From contig PEBW01000002.1 in the NCBI GenBank assembly GCA_003050565.1, forward strand, positions 186,001-250,000: a stretch of 64,000 nt of DNA. The letters run 5' to 3'. Below the pieces are notes generated by a model, which worked only from the letters and a program-made list of their open reading frames with translations, was not told where the DNA came from and did no database searches. Positions 35,113-44,210 of this stretch are shown one piece after another. This DNA comes from Brockia lithotrophica. GTDB lineage: Bacteria > Bacillota > Bacilli > Thermicanales > DSM-22653. The position numbers and the translations under genes were made by a program. How positions within the stretch are numbered: position 1 is the stretch's first letter; each line of letters opens with the position of its first letter.

Positions 35113-35433
35113 TCAATCTTCCTCCTCTACCAATTCACAGCACCCGAACCCCTGCGAGTTTTTGGCCCCCAGGCCCGCGCTAAGCGCCACCTCCAGCAAC
35201 TGCGGATCGCCGGTGAGCCGGTACTTACCCATCCACCCCTTGATGACTGTGCCTTTGTAGCGGACCACCTTGAAGTCTCGCTCCCGCACCTCCACCGGAG
35301 TGAAGCTGAAGCCGGTCGGGCCCGCTGGCTGCCCGAAAAAAAGCTGATCTTTTTTGACTAAGTTCTCTTTGATGAGCCCGGGAAAACAGGGCTCAAAAGA
35401 CGAGTCACTCTCATGCTGGAGACATTTTAGCAT
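35113..35433 (-). pseudogene. cas6: cas6, C-terminal fragment only
   Basis: The last 106 codons of a Cas6 crRNA endonuclease: RERDFKVVRYKGTVIKGWMG, YRLTGDPQLLEVAL and the glycine-rich SAGLGAKNSQGFGCCEL, which closes all Cas6 proteins. A complete Cas6 is about 230-260 aa; the N-terminal RAMP fold with the catalytic region is absent. Upstream sequence runs without homology into the end of dut. Its stop precedes cas8b by 13 bp, as first gene of the operon. Without another Cas6, crRNA maturation would fail. Confidence 0.85.
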
Positions 35434-35443
35434 GTTCTCTACT

Positions 35444-35463
35444 TTCGCGCAATAGAGCGCGAA
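35444..35463. repeat. Small hairpin at the cas6 break
   Basis: TTCGCGC and GCGCGAA pair around AATAGA just upstream of the cas6 fragment, near the island-chromosome junction. It has a short A tract on the + side (T tract on the minus strand, but upstream of the stem), so it is unlikely to terminate dut. Confidence 0.45.
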
Positions 35464-35555
35464 GAAAAAAACTTCGGGGAAAGGGAGACGTGTGCCCGTT
35501 TGGTAGCACGCCCCCCATTCTCGATCCTCGCGTGTATCCGAATTTGGATTTTTAT

Positions 35556-36008
35556 TTAAGATCGAATACCCGTAGATCCGAAACCTCCCTCCCCTCGCTC
35601 GGTGGCCGGAAGTTCCTCCACGAGGCGAAGTTCGGGGCGGAGTACGGGCACAAAGAGCATCTGGGCGATGCGGTCGCCGTCGCGGATCGTCACGGGTTCG
35701 TGGGGGTCGAGGTTCACGGCGATGAGCTTGATCTCGCCGCGGTAGTCCCCGTCGATCACGCCGGCGGCGTTTGCCAGGCTCAGGCCGAGGCGAAGCGCGG
35801 TCCCGCTCCGCGGGAGGACGAGGAGTGCCACGTCCGGTCCGGGAAGGGCGACCGCAAGGCCCGTGGGGATGAGCGCGCGTTCCCCCGGGCGCAAGACGAC
35901 GTCGCGGTTGAGGCAGGCGGCGAGGTCGTAGCCCGCCGCCCCCGGCGTCGCGGGGTACGGGATGCGCGGGGGTTTGTGGGGACAAAGCCAGCGCACGTGC
36001 ACTTCCAC
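35556..36008 (-). CDS. dut: dUTP diphosphatase
   Basis: Trimeric dUTPase hydrolysing dUTP to dUMP, supplying thymidylate synthesis and keeping uracil out of DNA. All five motifs are present in 150 aa: PGAAGYDLAA, LPRSGTALRLGLSLAN, GVIDGDYRGEIK, GDRIAQMLF and the C-terminal RGEGGFGSTG loop. It ends next to the cas island. Directly upstream is mlpA with the same orientation and a 3-bp gap. Confidence 0.96.
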   Translation of the reverse strand: MEVHVRWLCPHKPPRIPYPATPGAAGYDLAACLNRDVVLRPGERALIPTGLAVALPGPDVALLVLPRSGTALRLGLSLANAAGVIDGDYRGEIKLIAVNLDPHEPVTIRDGDRIAQMLFVPVLRPELRLVEELPATERGEGGFGSTGIRS

Positions 36009-36011
36009 GGA

Positions 36012-37310
36012 TCATCGCCTCCCGTGCGGTGTTCTCCGATTCCTCCGTCCGCGCGGGCAGGGCGCGAGGCGGACGACGGCCGGTTCTACGGAAAAAATCT
36101 CCCGCGCCAACTCGCGGACGTCGGCAAACGTCGTGTCCGCGAGGCGGGAAAGGAACGTCTCTTCGGAATCGATCCTCCCGGTAAAGATGAGTTCCTGCGC
36201 CAGGCGGTCGCGGAGGGAACCGAGGCTTTCCCGGGCGAGGAGGTAGCTTCGGCGGACGAAGTCGCGCGCTTCCTCGACCTCCGCTCCGGCGAGTTCTCCG
36301 CGCGCAAGTGCCTCGGCTTCGCGAAGGATCGCCTCCTCGACGCGCTCTCCCGCCGCGTTGCCGCTCGCCGCGTAGGCTCCGAGGTAGCCCACGTCCGGGT
36401 GTAGGCCCAGGGAGGAATACACGCTGTAGGCGAGGCCGTCTTCCTCGCGCACGCGCTGGAAGAGGCGCGAACTCGCGCTTCCGCCGAAGAGGGCCTCGAG
36501 GACGAGGAGGACGGGAAGTCGGATATCGCCGTAGGGGAGCGCGGGCCAGGCGAAGACCACGTGCGTCTGCGCCGTCTCGCGGCAGAGTTCCCGCCGGGCT
36601 CCCGAGGGGAACGGAGGGACGGCGGGCGCCGCCTCCGCGTTTCCGAAGGAAAGCCGCGAAGGTTCAAAGCGGGCGGCGGCTAAATCCGCCAGTCGGCGCT
36701 GTACCTTTTCCTCCGCCTCCGGGGAGAGGGCCCCGACGACGGCAAACACGAGGTTGGGACTCGTGTACGCTTCGGAAAAGAAGTCGCGAAGGAGGCGGCG
36801 GTCGATGCGGCGGACCGTCTCGGGGCGGCCGAGGATCGGCCATCCGAGCGGGTGCTCCGGACCGAAGAGGAGCGAGGCAAGCTCTTCCCAGACGACGTCC
36901 TCGGGGTCGTCCGAGGCTTCCGCGATCTCTTCCAAAATCACGCGGCGTTCCGCCTCCACCGCCTCTTCGGGAAAGGCGGGGGAAAAGACGAGTTCCTCCA
37001 TAAGGTCGAGGGCCGCGTCGAGGTCTTCGGCGAGGACGCGGGCGGTGTACGCCGTGAAGTCCTTGGTCGTGTGCGCGTCGAATTCGCCGCCCAGGCGGTC
37101 CACGGCACGGGCGAGTTCGCGGGCGCTCCGGAGCTCGCTGCCCTTAAAGAGGACGTGTTCCACGAAGTGCGCGAGCCCTTGGGCTTCCCATGGTTCGTGC
37201 CGCGAACCTACGGTGACGTAGATCCCGAGGGCGGTGCTCGGGCGGCCGGGTTGGTGGGCGAGCAGGAGGCGCGCTCCCCCGGGGAGGTCGCGAACTTCGG
37301 CCAACGACAT
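36012..37310 (-). CDS. mlpA: M16-family zinc peptidase (MlpA/YmxG)
   Basis: Processing-peptidase-like metalloprotease of 432 aa. The inverted zinc motif HFVEHVLFKG (HxxEH) lies near residue 47, with the third ligand Glu about 75 residues on in VILEEIAEASDDPED. The C-terminal domain carries the R/Y substrate-binding region (GLAYSVYSSL). Intracellular, unknown natural substrate. It lies downstream of pnp as in Bacillus, but ylxY (polysaccharide deacetylase) is absent between them. Confidence 0.92.
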   Translation of the reverse strand: MSLAEVRDLPGGARLLLAHQPGRPSTALGIYVTVGSRHEPWEAQGLAHFVEHVLFKGSELRSARELARAVDRLGGEFDAHTTKDFTAYTARVLAEDLDAALDLMEELVFSPAFPEEAVEAERRVILEEIAEASDDPEDVVWEELASLLFGPEHPLGWPILGRPETVRRIDRRLLRDFFSEAYTSPNLVFAVVGALSPEAEEKVQRRLADLAAARFEPSRLSFGNAEAAPAVPPFPSGARRELCRETAQTHVVFAWPALPYGDIRLPVLLVLEALFGGSASSRLFQRVREEDGLAYSVYSSLGLHPDVGYLGAYAASGNAAGERVEEAILREAEALARGELAGAEVEEARDFVRRSYLLARESLGSLRDRLAQELIFTGRIDSEETFLSRLADTTFADVRELAREIFSVEPAVVRLAPCPRGRRNRRTPHGRR

Positions 37311-37386
37311 CCAGCCTCCTTGTGCAGCACGGACGGCAAAAATTCAACCTAAGAGGTGCGAAGGGCTACTTTCCGCCCAAAACAAC

Positions 37387-37408
37387 AAAACCCCGTTCCC
37401 GGGGTTTT
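37387..37408 (-). terminator. Terminator between pnp and mlpA
   Basis: AAAACCCCG and CGGGGTTTT pair around TTCC. With A and T runs on both sides it can act on either strand; it stands 62 bp past the pnp stop. Confidence 0.85.
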
Positions 37409-37470
37409 CGTCGGGGTATCGAGGCCTCAGGGCGCCGGCTTCACCGCCCGAGGAGCACCGCCGTCAGGCA

Positions 37471-39876
37471 TCACGGCCCCGAAGGCGACTTCCCGCTCGG
37501 TCGGCTGCGCTTGAAGGTGGCGAGGTCGATCCCCAAGGGAGACTTCGGGGAGATGCCGGGTCCGCGGCCGCGGGAGGGAGCGCCTCTCCTCGCGGGACTG
37601 CCCCCGGCCGGGGCGGAAGCTCCGGGCGGAAATCCCCTCTTGCCGGATTCGCGCCGCTCCCGTGCTTCCGGGGGGGCTCCCTCGTCCCCCGGCCGGCGTC
37701 CGGAGCGGTCGGACTCGACGAGGTGAACCGCCACGCTGCGGCGCTCCCGCGTCTCCGCCGCCTCGCCGAGCTCCTGCAGGGCGGCGCGGCGGGAGAGGTT
37801 GATCCGGCCGTACGGGTCGATCTCCACGACCTTGACGACGATTTCGTCGCCGACCTTGACCACGTCTTCCACGCGGGCCACCCGCGCGGGCGCGAGTTCG
37901 GAGACGTGGACGAGCCCTTCCTTGCCGGGAAGGATCTCCACGAAAGCCCCAAAGCGCTCGAGGCGGGTGACCTTGCCCGTGTAGATCTCGCCCGCGTTCA
38001 CGTCGCGGGTGAGCTCGGCGATCACGGAGCGGGCGCGCTCCACCCGGGCGAGGTCCGTGTGGGCGATGAAGATCGTCCCGTCCTGTTCGATGTCGATCGT
38101 GCAGCCCGTCTCCGCGATGATCCGGTTGATCGTCCGCCCGCCCGGGCCGATGACTTCGCGGATCTTGTCCGGATCGATGCGCATCGTCGCGATCTTGGGC
38201 GCGTAAGGCGAAAGCGTGGGCCGCGGCGCCGGAAGCACCTGAGCCATGGCGTCGAGGATGGCGAGACGGGCTTCGCGGGCTTGGGCGAGGGCTTCGCGCA
38301 AGATCTCCGTGGTGATCCCCTTGACCTTGATGTCCATCTGGAGCGCCGTCACGCCTTCGCGCGTCCCGGCGACCTTGAAGTCCATGTCCCCCAGGGCGTC
38401 CTCAAGTCCCTGAATGTCCGTGAGCACGGCGTAGCGCTCGCCGTCGGTGACGAGGCCCATGGCGATCCCGGCCACCGGGGTGCGGATGGGCACGCCGGCG
38501 TCCATGAGGGCGAGGCTCGAGGCGCACACGCTCGCCTGGGAGGTCGAACCGTTGGACTCGAGGACGTCGCTCACGACGCGGATCGTGTACGGAAACTCCT
38601 CTTCCGGCGGGATCACCGGCTCCAAAGCCCGTTCCACGAGCGCCCCGTGCCCGATTTCCCGCCGCCCGGGAGAGCGGATGGGGCGAACTTCTCCCGTGGA
38701 GAAGGGCGGGAAGTTGTAGTGGTGCATGAAGCGCTTTTCTTCTTCTAGGCCGAGGTCGTCCAGGATCTGCACCTCGCTCGGGACGCCCAGCGTGCACGCG
38801 GAGATGACCTGCGTCTGCCCGCGCACGAAGAGTCCCGAGCCGTGCGCCCGGGGGAGGATCCCGACGTCGATCGTGAGGGGGCGGATCTCCCGAAAGCCGC
38901 GCCCGTCGGGGCGCACACCCTCGTAGAGGATCATCTTGCGCACGACTTCCTTGAGGAGGTCGTCGAGCGCCTGGCGGAGCATGGGTTCCTTTTCTTCTTC
39001 GGGAAATCGCTCCTTGAGGAGGGCGAGGGCCTCCTCCTTGGCCGCCTCCATCTGCCGCTCCCGCGCCTTCTTCTCCGGGTGAAAGGCCGCCTCGCGGAAG
39101 CGCGCCTCGGCGACTTCCCGCGCCGCCGCCTCCACCTCCGGGTCCACGACGAAGAGGGGGACGTCCATCTTGGGCTTTCCCACCTCGCGGGCGACTTCCT
39201 CCTGGAAGAGGCAGATCTCCCGGATGGCCTCGTGGGCAAAGGCGATGGCCTCCACGAGGTCGTCCTCGGAGACGAACTTCGCCCCCGCCTCCACCATGTT
39301 CACCGCGTCCTTCGTGCCGGCGACGACGAGGTGGAGGTCGCTCGCCTCCTGCTCAGCCACGCTCGGGTTGATCACGAACTTCCCGTTCACGCGGCCTACG
39401 AGCACCCCGCCCACGGGGCCCTCGAAGGGGATGTCCGAGATCATGAGGGCGAGGGAGGAGCCGTTGAGGGCGGCGATTTCCGAGCTGTAGTCCTGGTCGA
39501 CGGACATCACGAGGCTGATCACCTGTACCTCGTTGCGAAACCCCTTGGGAAAGAGGGGACGCAAGGGGCGGTCGATGAGCCGCGACGTGAGGACGGCGTG
39601 CTCGCTCGGCTTACCCTCCCGCTTGAAAAAGCCCCCCGGAATCTTGCCCACGGCGTAAAAGCGCTCTTCGTAGTTCACCGTGAGGGGGAAGAAATCGACG
39701 TCCTTGGGCTCGCGGGAGGCGGTCGCCGTGGAAAGGACGACCGTGTCCCCAAAGCGCACGAGTACGGACCCGTTCGCCTGCTGGGCGTAGCGGCCGATTT
39801 CGAAAGAAAAGGTCTTCCCGTGAACGGTGAGCTCGAACACCCTGCCTTCGCGCAATCTCTCCACCCCGCTCTGCAC
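37471..39876 (-). CDS. pnp: Polyribonucleotide nucleotidyltransferase (PNPase)
   Basis: Phosphorolytic 3'-5' exoribonuclease of RNA turnover. Two RNase PH-like domains: the first opens [20 protein letters not shown], the second holds [15 protein letters not shown] and [11 protein letters not shown]-like catalytic sequence. A KH domain ([18 protein letters not shown]) and an S1 domain ([20 protein letters not shown]) follow. After S1 there is an extra tail of about 90 residues rich in Arg, Pro, Gly and Ser; total 801 aa versus about 700-705 usual. It is downstream of rpsO with a terminator between them. Confidence 0.97.
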   Translation of the reverse strand: MQSGVERLREGRVFELTVHGKTFSFEIGRYAQQANGSVLVRFGDTVVLSTATASREPKDVDFFPLTVNYEERFYAVGKIPGGFFKREGKPSEHAVLTSRLIDRPLRPLFPKGFRNEVQVISLVMSVDQDYSSEIAALNGSSLALMISDIPFEGPVGGVLVGRVNGKFVINPSVAEQEASDLHLVVAGTKDAVNMVEAGAKFVSEDDLVEAIAFAHEAIREICLFQEEVAREVGKPKMDVPLFVVDPEVEAAAREVAEARFREAAFHPEKKARERQMEAAKEEALALLKERFPEEEKEPMLRQALDDLLKEVVRKMILYEGVRPDGRGFREIRPLTIDVGILPRAHGSGLFVRGQTQVISACTLGVPSEVQILDDLGLEEEKRFMHHYNFPPFSTGEVRPIRSPGRREIGHGALVERALEPVIPPEEEFPYTIRVVSDVLESNGSTSQASVCASSLALMDAGVPIRTPVAGIAMGLVTDGERYAVLTDIQGLEDALGDMDFKVAGTREGVTALQMDIKVKGITTEILREALAQAREARLAILDAMAQVLPAPRPTLSPYAPKIATMRIDPDKIREVIGPGGRTINRIIAETGCTIDIEQDGTIFIAHTDLARVERARSVIAELTRDVNAGEIYTGKVTRLERFGAFVEILPGKEGLVHVSELAPARVARVEDVVKVGDEIVVKVVEIDPYGRINLSRRAALQELGEAAETRERRSVAVHLVESDRSGRRPGDEGAPPEARERRESGKRGFPPGASAPAGGSPARRGAPSRGRGPGISPKSPLGIDLATFKRSRPSGKSPSGP

Positions 39877-39930
39877 CTATGCGGACGTGCGGGAAACGTG
39901 GGGCCCGCCCGCTGCTCGCCGGACCCCGAT

Positions 39931-39953
39931 AAAGAAAACGGCCCCGAGGGCCG
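39931..39953 (-). terminator. Terminator of rpsO
   Basis: On the minus strand CGGCCC/GGGCCG forms a 6-bp stem with a 3-nt loop followed by TTTTCTTT, 8 bp past the rpsO stop. Read-through would allow pnp expression. Confidence 0.9.
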
Positions 39954-39960
39954 GGCCGGC

Positions 39961-40230
39961 CTACCGGCGCAGTCCGAGCCTCTCGATGAGGGCCTGGTAG
40001 CGTTCGGGACTTTCCCGCTTCAGGTAGTTGAGGAGCCGCCGCCTCTTCCCCACCATCATGAGCAGGCCGCGGCGCGAGTGAAAGTCCTTGCGGTGCACCC
40101 TGAGGTGCTCGTTCAGCGCGTTGATCCGCTCCGTGAGGAGCGCGATCTGCACCTCCGGGGAACCCGTATCCCCTTCGTGCTGGCGAAACGACTCGATGAT
40201 CTCCCGCTTGCGATCGGGTGTGAGGCCCAT
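39961..40230 (-). CDS. rpsO: Ribosomal protein S15
   Basis: An 89-aa S15 with the full signature: [40 protein letters not shown] and [11 protein letters not shown]. It binds 16S rRNA helices early in 30S assembly. ATG 40230 follows GGAGGAGAAGG. It is upstream of pnp, as in nearly all bacteria. Confidence 0.99.
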   Translation of the reverse strand: MGLTPDRKREIIESFRQHEGDTGSPEVQIALLTERINALNEHLRVHRKDFHSRRGLLMMVGKRRRLLNYLKRESPERYQALIERLGLRR

Positions 40231-40398
40231 GTCCCTTCTCCTCCCGTCTGTTCCGCCCTCTCAGCCGGCCGCCGGGCGCAGCGCGCCGCCGAGATGGGGG
40301 AATGTACCGCGCGAACCGGGCGTTTCGGAGGTCGGAGGACTCCGTGGTCTCCTCCTCCTTGCGCCGGCCGGCGCCCTAGAAAACCCGGCGATAGTATA

Positions 40399-41418
40399 TC
40401 ACACGAAGTGCTTGCGGGCAAAAGCCACGTCTAAGGCGATCTGCTCTGCCAAGGCCCGAAGGCCGGGGAAGCGCCGCTCTTCTCGCAGGTAGGCCACGAG
40501 TTCGAGGCGGATGTGCACGCCGTAAAGCTCTCCGGAGAAGTCCAAGAGGTGCGCCTCGACCCGCTCGCGGCTGCCGTCTACGGTGGGGCGCACGCCGACG
40601 TTCACGACGGCGGGGATGCGGCGCTCCTCCTGCGCCGCGGGACGGCTCCCGACCGCCCCTTGTCGCCCGTCTCCGAGCGCGGCCCAGGCGGCGTAGACGC
40701 CGCGGCGGGGAAACACGTAGGGCTCGACGACGAGCAGGTTGGCGGTGGGAAAGCCGAGCTCGCGTCCCCGACCTTCTCCCGGGACCACCACCCCCTCGAG
40801 GGCGTACGGCCTCCCCAGAAGGCGCGCCGCCTCGGCCACCTCCCCGGCGGCGAGGAGCGCGCGCACCCGGCGCGAAGAAACCTTGGGGACCTTTGCCCCA
40901 ACCGGAGAAATCGAGGAAGAACCCCCTCCCTCCGCGCGCATCCCGCGCACGTCTTCGGGCACGGAGGGAACGACCTCAACGGTAAAGGCGGCACCGGCGC
41001 GCAGGTGGTCGGGGTCTCCCCGGCGGCCCGCCCCGTAGCGAAAGTCTTCCCCGAGGACAACGTGCTTGGCTCCGAGGGCGGGGAGCCACGTGTCGCGGAA
41101 GTCGTCCGCGGAGATGCGGGCGAACTCCGGCGTGTAGTGAAGGACGTAGGCGCGGCGCAAACCCAGGGAACGGAAGAGGGCGAGGCGTTCGCGGAGCGGC
41201 GTGAGCATCCGCAAAAAGCCGCGATCGCCGAGGACGGCGCGGGGGTGGGGAGTAAAGGTCACGACCGCCGGCTCGAGACCCCGCTCCTCGGCGGCGCACA
41301 CGGCACGCCGAAGAAGGGCGGCGTGGCCGACGTGCACGCCGTCGAACATGCCGAGCGTGAGTACGTGGGGCGTAGTCGATCGGTAGGAGAAGCGCGCGTC
41401 GACGAAGTGAACGTGCAC
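40399..41418 (-). CDS. ribF: Bifunctional riboflavin kinase / FAD synthetase
   Basis: Makes FMN and FAD from riboflavin. The N-terminal adenylyltransferase has LGMFDGVHVGHAALLRRAV and VVLGEDFRYGAGRRGD. The C-terminal kinase has GVVVPGEGRGRELGFPTANL and VVNVGVRPTV, ending with YLREERRFPGL. GTG 41418 is the likely start (AGGAGG 8 nt upstream), giving 339 aa. An Arg/Gly/Ser-rich linker (about residues 165-180) joins the two halves. Confidence 0.95.
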   Translation of the reverse strand: MHVHFVDARFSYRSTTPHVLTLGMFDGVHVGHAALLRRAVCAAEERGLEPAVVTFTPHPRAVLGDRGFLRMLTPLRERLALFRSLGLRRAYVLHYTPEFARISADDFRDTWLPALGAKHVVLGEDFRYGAGRRGDPDHLRAGAAFTVEVVPSVPEDVRGMRAEGGGSSSISPVGAKVPKVSSRRVRALLAAGEVAEAARLLGRPYALEGVVVPGEGRGRELGFPTANLLVVEPYVFPRRGVYAAWAALGDGRQGAVGSRPAAQEERRIPAVVNVGVRPTVDGSRERVEAHLLDFSGELYGVHIRLELVAYLREERRFPGLRALAEQIALDVAFARKHFV

Positions 41419-41483
41419 CCACCCGTCCTCCTTTGCGGGGCTCGCGAAAGCCCGGGTTACACGCGGATCCCGCCGGACACCCG

Positions 41484-42638
41484 TCACGGGCGCGGAAACA
41501 CGACCTCAGGGAGGAAGAGATCCCCGGCTCCTTCCCGCCTCCTGCGGAAGAGGCCGAGGGGTTCCCCTGCGGCGTCGACGGCGGCGACGAGGTCGACCAG
41601 TTCCGACGGCGGATCCGGGGGGACAAAGGCGGCAAAGGCAGGTCCCGGCCTCTCCCCGGTTCCGGACGCGGAAGACGCAGGGCCGCAGAACGCCCCCAGG
41701 GCTTCTCGCTCCTCCGGTTCCCCGAGGAGCGTCCGCGCGAGCGGCCGACGGACGGCTTCGGGCGGCTCCCACGCGCGGACGTCCTCCGGGGCAAAGGCCC
41801 GCCCGTGGCGGGCGGCCTTCTCGGCCTCCGGCGCGAGGCGTACGCGGGAAAACAGCCGAAGCACCGCGCGCAAGGGGTACACGAGGGGCTTGTCATCGGT
41901 CCCGCCAAAAATCTCCCCGCGGAGGGCTGAACGCACGTCTTGTGCCCGCGCCTCGAGTTCGGCGAGCGTCCGCGCTTCCGACAGCGTGAACCCCCCGGCC
42001 CGCAGGCGCACGAGCGCCCCCAGGTGGGCGGGGATCCCGAGGCGCGTCCCTACATCCACGGCGAGGGAGCGCACGTAGGTGCCGGAGGATACGCGGACGG
42101 CGAAGCCCGCCTCGGCCCGTCCCCCCCGGATCGCGGGGGGGCACACCTTGACGGCGTACACGTACACCTCGCGCTCCGGCGGGTCCACGTCCACGCCCGC
42201 ACGGGCCAGCTCGTAGAGGCGATGCCCGCCGACGCGCACGGCGGCGTACCGGGGAGGGCGTTGGCGCAGCGGGCCGACGAGGGAGGCGAAGGCAGCGTAG
42301 AGGTCCCGGGCGGCGAGAGCTCCTACCTCCCGCCGTTCGACAACGCGACCTTCGGCGTCGTAGGTGTCCGTAGCCTCTCCCCCAACCCAGAGACCCGCAT
42401 AGTCCTTGGGGAAGGAGCCGAGGAAGCGCAACAGACGCGTCGCGGCGCCAACGCCGAGGACGAGGACGCCCTCGGCCGCGGGGTCGAGCGTCCCGCCGTG
42501 GCCCACGCGGCGGATCCCGAGGAGGCGGCGGACGCGGTCGACGACGTCGTGGGAGGTCATCCCCCGCGGCTTGTACACCACGAGGACGGCGGCAGGCTCC
42601 GCCGACGCGCGCGGTGCACCCCGCCTTCGCGTGCTCAC
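41484..42638 (-). CDS. truB: tRNA pseudouridine-55 synthase TruB
   Basis: Forms pseudouridine 55 in the T loop of tRNAs. VVYKPRGMTSHDVVDRVRRL begins the domain; GHGGTLDPAAEGVLVL holds the catalytic Asp, and VRVSSGTYVRSLAVDVG completes the core. GTG 42638 overlaps the nrnA stop (GTGA). The 384-aa product is about 80 aa longer than usual, the surplus lying in an Ala/Gly/Pro-rich segment and a PUA-like C-terminus. Confidence 0.95.
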   Translation of the reverse strand: MSTRRRGAPRASAEPAAVLVVYKPRGMTSHDVVDRVRRLLGIRRVGHGGTLDPAAEGVLVLGVGAATRLLRFLGSFPKDYAGLWVGGEATDTYDAEGRVVERREVGALAARDLYAAFASLVGPLRQRPPRYAAVRVGGHRLYELARAGVDVDPPEREVYVYAVKVCPPAIRGGRAEAGFAVRVSSGTYVRSLAVDVGTRLGIPAHLGALVRLRAGGFTLSEARTLAELEARAQDVRSALRGEIFGGTDDKPLVYPLRAVLRLFSRVRLAPEAEKAARHGRAFAPEDVRAWEPPEAVRRPLARTLLGEPEEREALGAFCGPASSASGTGERPGPAFAAFVPPDPPSELVDLVAAVDAAGEPLGLFRRRREGAGDLFLPEVVFPRP

Positions 42639-43687
42639 GACCCGTACACCCCACCCGCCGTCGGGTCGCGGCGAAGCTCGCGCAGGGCTTCCTCCACGGC
42701 GGCGAGCACGTTCGCCTCCGCTTGGGCGAGAGGGGGCGCCAGGGTCGCCCCCGCGGCACGGGCGTGTCCTCCTCCGCCGAACCGGGCGGCGATGCGACTT
42801 ACGTCCACGTTCCGCCGCGAACGGAGGCTCACGCGGATGGCCCCTTCTGCCGTCTCGCGAAAGAGGATCCCCACCTCGACGCCTTCGATCGCCCGCGCAT
42901 AGCCGACGAGTCCTTCGGCGTCCTCGTAGGCGGCGTCCGCCTCGCGAAGTATGGCCTGGGTCACGGTGAGCGTGGCCACGAGTCCGTCGGCGTGCATGCG
43001 GAGGGTCCCGAGGGCGAGGCGGAGGAGGCGAAGGTGCGGGAGGGTCAAGGTGTCCAGAGCGAACTCCGCCACGTCCGCAGGCGACACCCCACGGGCGATG
43101 AGTTCCGACACGTCGCGAAAGACCTTGGCGGAGGTGTTGCGGAAGCGAAAGCCCCCCGTGTCCGTGAGGTAGCCCGTGTACAGGCTCACGGCGACGTCCT
43201 CGTCGATCTCCTCCCCCAGGGAGCGGATGAGGTCGTACACGACTTCCGCCGACGAGGAGGATTCGGGGTTTACGAAGTTGAGGTGCCCGTACCGCGTGTT
43301 CGTGACGTGGTGGTCGATGTTCACGACGGCGGCGCCGTCCGCAAGGAGTTCGGCGACGCGCCCCACGCGGTCGAAGGAGGCGGCGTCGACGAAGATCGCG
43401 CGGGAGAACCGCGGAACCGCCCCGCCGGAAAAAGCGGGCGGAACGGCCTCCGAACGGGCGTACACCTTGAGGTCGGAGACGTGCGGGAGGTAGGCGAACC
43501 GGCGCGGAGGATGAGCTTCCAAGAAGGCCTCGGCGGGGATTCCCCTGCGCCGAAGCCAGAGGGTGACCGCCCCTTGGGAGCCCAGGGCGTCCCCGTCGGG
43601 ATCGACGTGCGTGGCCACGAGGACGGGCTCGGGCACCGCGAGAAAGGCCCGAAACTCCTCGAGGTCGCGCTCCTTCCACGGCTGCAT
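42635..43687 (-). CDS. nrnA: Bifunctional oligoribonuclease / pAp phosphatase NrnA
   Basis: DHH-DHHA1 phosphoesterase that finishes RNA degradation to mononucleotides and hydrolyses pAp. Motifs: VATHVDPDGDALGSQGAV near residue 25, IFVDAAS, VVNIDHHVTNTRYG (the DHH triad) and the C-terminal DHHA1 loop RFGGGGHARAAGATL. 350 aa. It lies between rbfA and truB, a common arrangement in Firmicutes. Confidence 0.95.
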   Translation of the reverse strand: MQPWKERDLEEFRAFLAVPEPVLVATHVDPDGDALGSQGAVTLWLRRRGIPAEAFLEAHPPRRFAYLPHVSDLKVYARSEAVPPAFSGGAVPRFSRAIFVDAASFDRVGRVAELLADGAAVVNIDHHVTNTRYGHLNFVNPESSSSAEVVYDLIRSLGEEIDEDVAVSLYTGYLTDTGGFRFRNTSAKVFRDVSELIARGVSPADVAEFALDTLTLPHLRLLRLALGTLRMHADGLVATLTVTQAILREADAAYEDAEGLVGYARAIEGVEVGILFRETAEGAIRVSLRSRRNVDVSRIAARFGGGGHARAAGATLAPPLAQAEANVLAAVEEALRELRRDPTAGGVYGS

Positions 43688-43759
43688 GGAAATCTTCCTT
43701 TCGCGTCGGCGTAGGAAACGCGAGGGGCGCGGAGCGGGTCCGACAAGTGAAGGCGAGCG

Positions 43760-44176
43760 TCACCCGTGGGGCTCTTCGAAGGTTCCGCGCTCCGGCTCCT
43801 GCGAATCCTGCGCGAAACCCGGTGAGGCCGAAGCCTCCTCCCGCACCTCGCGCAAGAGTTCCTGAATCCGCTGGCTGTGCCGGGCGGAGGGGTCGAGGTG
43901 AAAGCGAATTTCCGGCGCGTGCCGGAGGCCGAGTACCTTCCCGACTTCGCTGCGGAAAAAGCCGGCCGCCCGTTCGAGGGCGGCAAACGCCGCCGCTTCC
44001 TCGGCTTCCGGTCCGAGAAAGCCCACGTGCACGCGGGCGACGGAGAGGTCTTGGGACACCTCGACGCGCGTGACGTGGAAGTGCTTGAGGCGCGGATCCT
44101 TTACGCCGCGCAGGAGGAGCTCGCCGACTTCCCGGCGGATTCCTTCGGCGACGCGCATCGCTCGTACCTTCCCCAT
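43760..44176 (-). CDS. rbfA: 30S ribosome-binding factor A
   Basis: KH-fold cold-shock protein that assists late 16S rRNA processing. MGKVRAMRVAEGIRREVGEL and GVKDPRLKHFHVTRVEVSQD are diagnostic, with VGFLGPEAEEAAAF following. ATG 44176 is preferred because GGGAGGTGA lies just upstream; an in-frame GTG three codons earlier is part of that site. An acidic C-terminal tail extends the product to 138 aa. B. subtilis has ylxP between infB and rbfA; it is absent here. Confidence 0.95.
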   Translation of the reverse strand: MGKVRAMRVAEGIRREVGELLLRGVKDPRLKHFHVTRVEVSQDLSVARVHVGFLGPEAEEAAAFAALERAAGFFRSEVGKVLGLRHAPEIRFHLDPSARHSQRIQELLREVREEASASPGFAQDSQEPERGTFEEPHG

Positions 44177-44210
44177 GGGTTTCACCTCCCGCGAAGGCGC
44201 CGACTCCGCC

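Larger units (their letters stand above)
27072..35433. mobile_element. Inserted island: IS elements plus damaged type I-B cas operon
   Basis: Genes from here to about 35433 use clearly more A/T-ending codons than the GC-rich genes on both sides. The block separates dut-mlpA from ymxH-dpaA, which are neighbours or near-neighbours in related genomes. It holds tnpA at one edge, a decayed transposase, a lone palindrome and the cas genes, all on the minus strand. The edges are approximate: the left is taken as the tnpA right-end hairpin, the right as the cas6 truncation. I see no integrase, tRNA attachment site or long flanking repeat. Confidence 0.7.

Noticed and set aside
35113-36015. A single long protein fusing the dut region with the Cas6 C-terminus
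   Set aside because: The first half is an off-frame reading of dut; only the last 106 codons are cas6-like.
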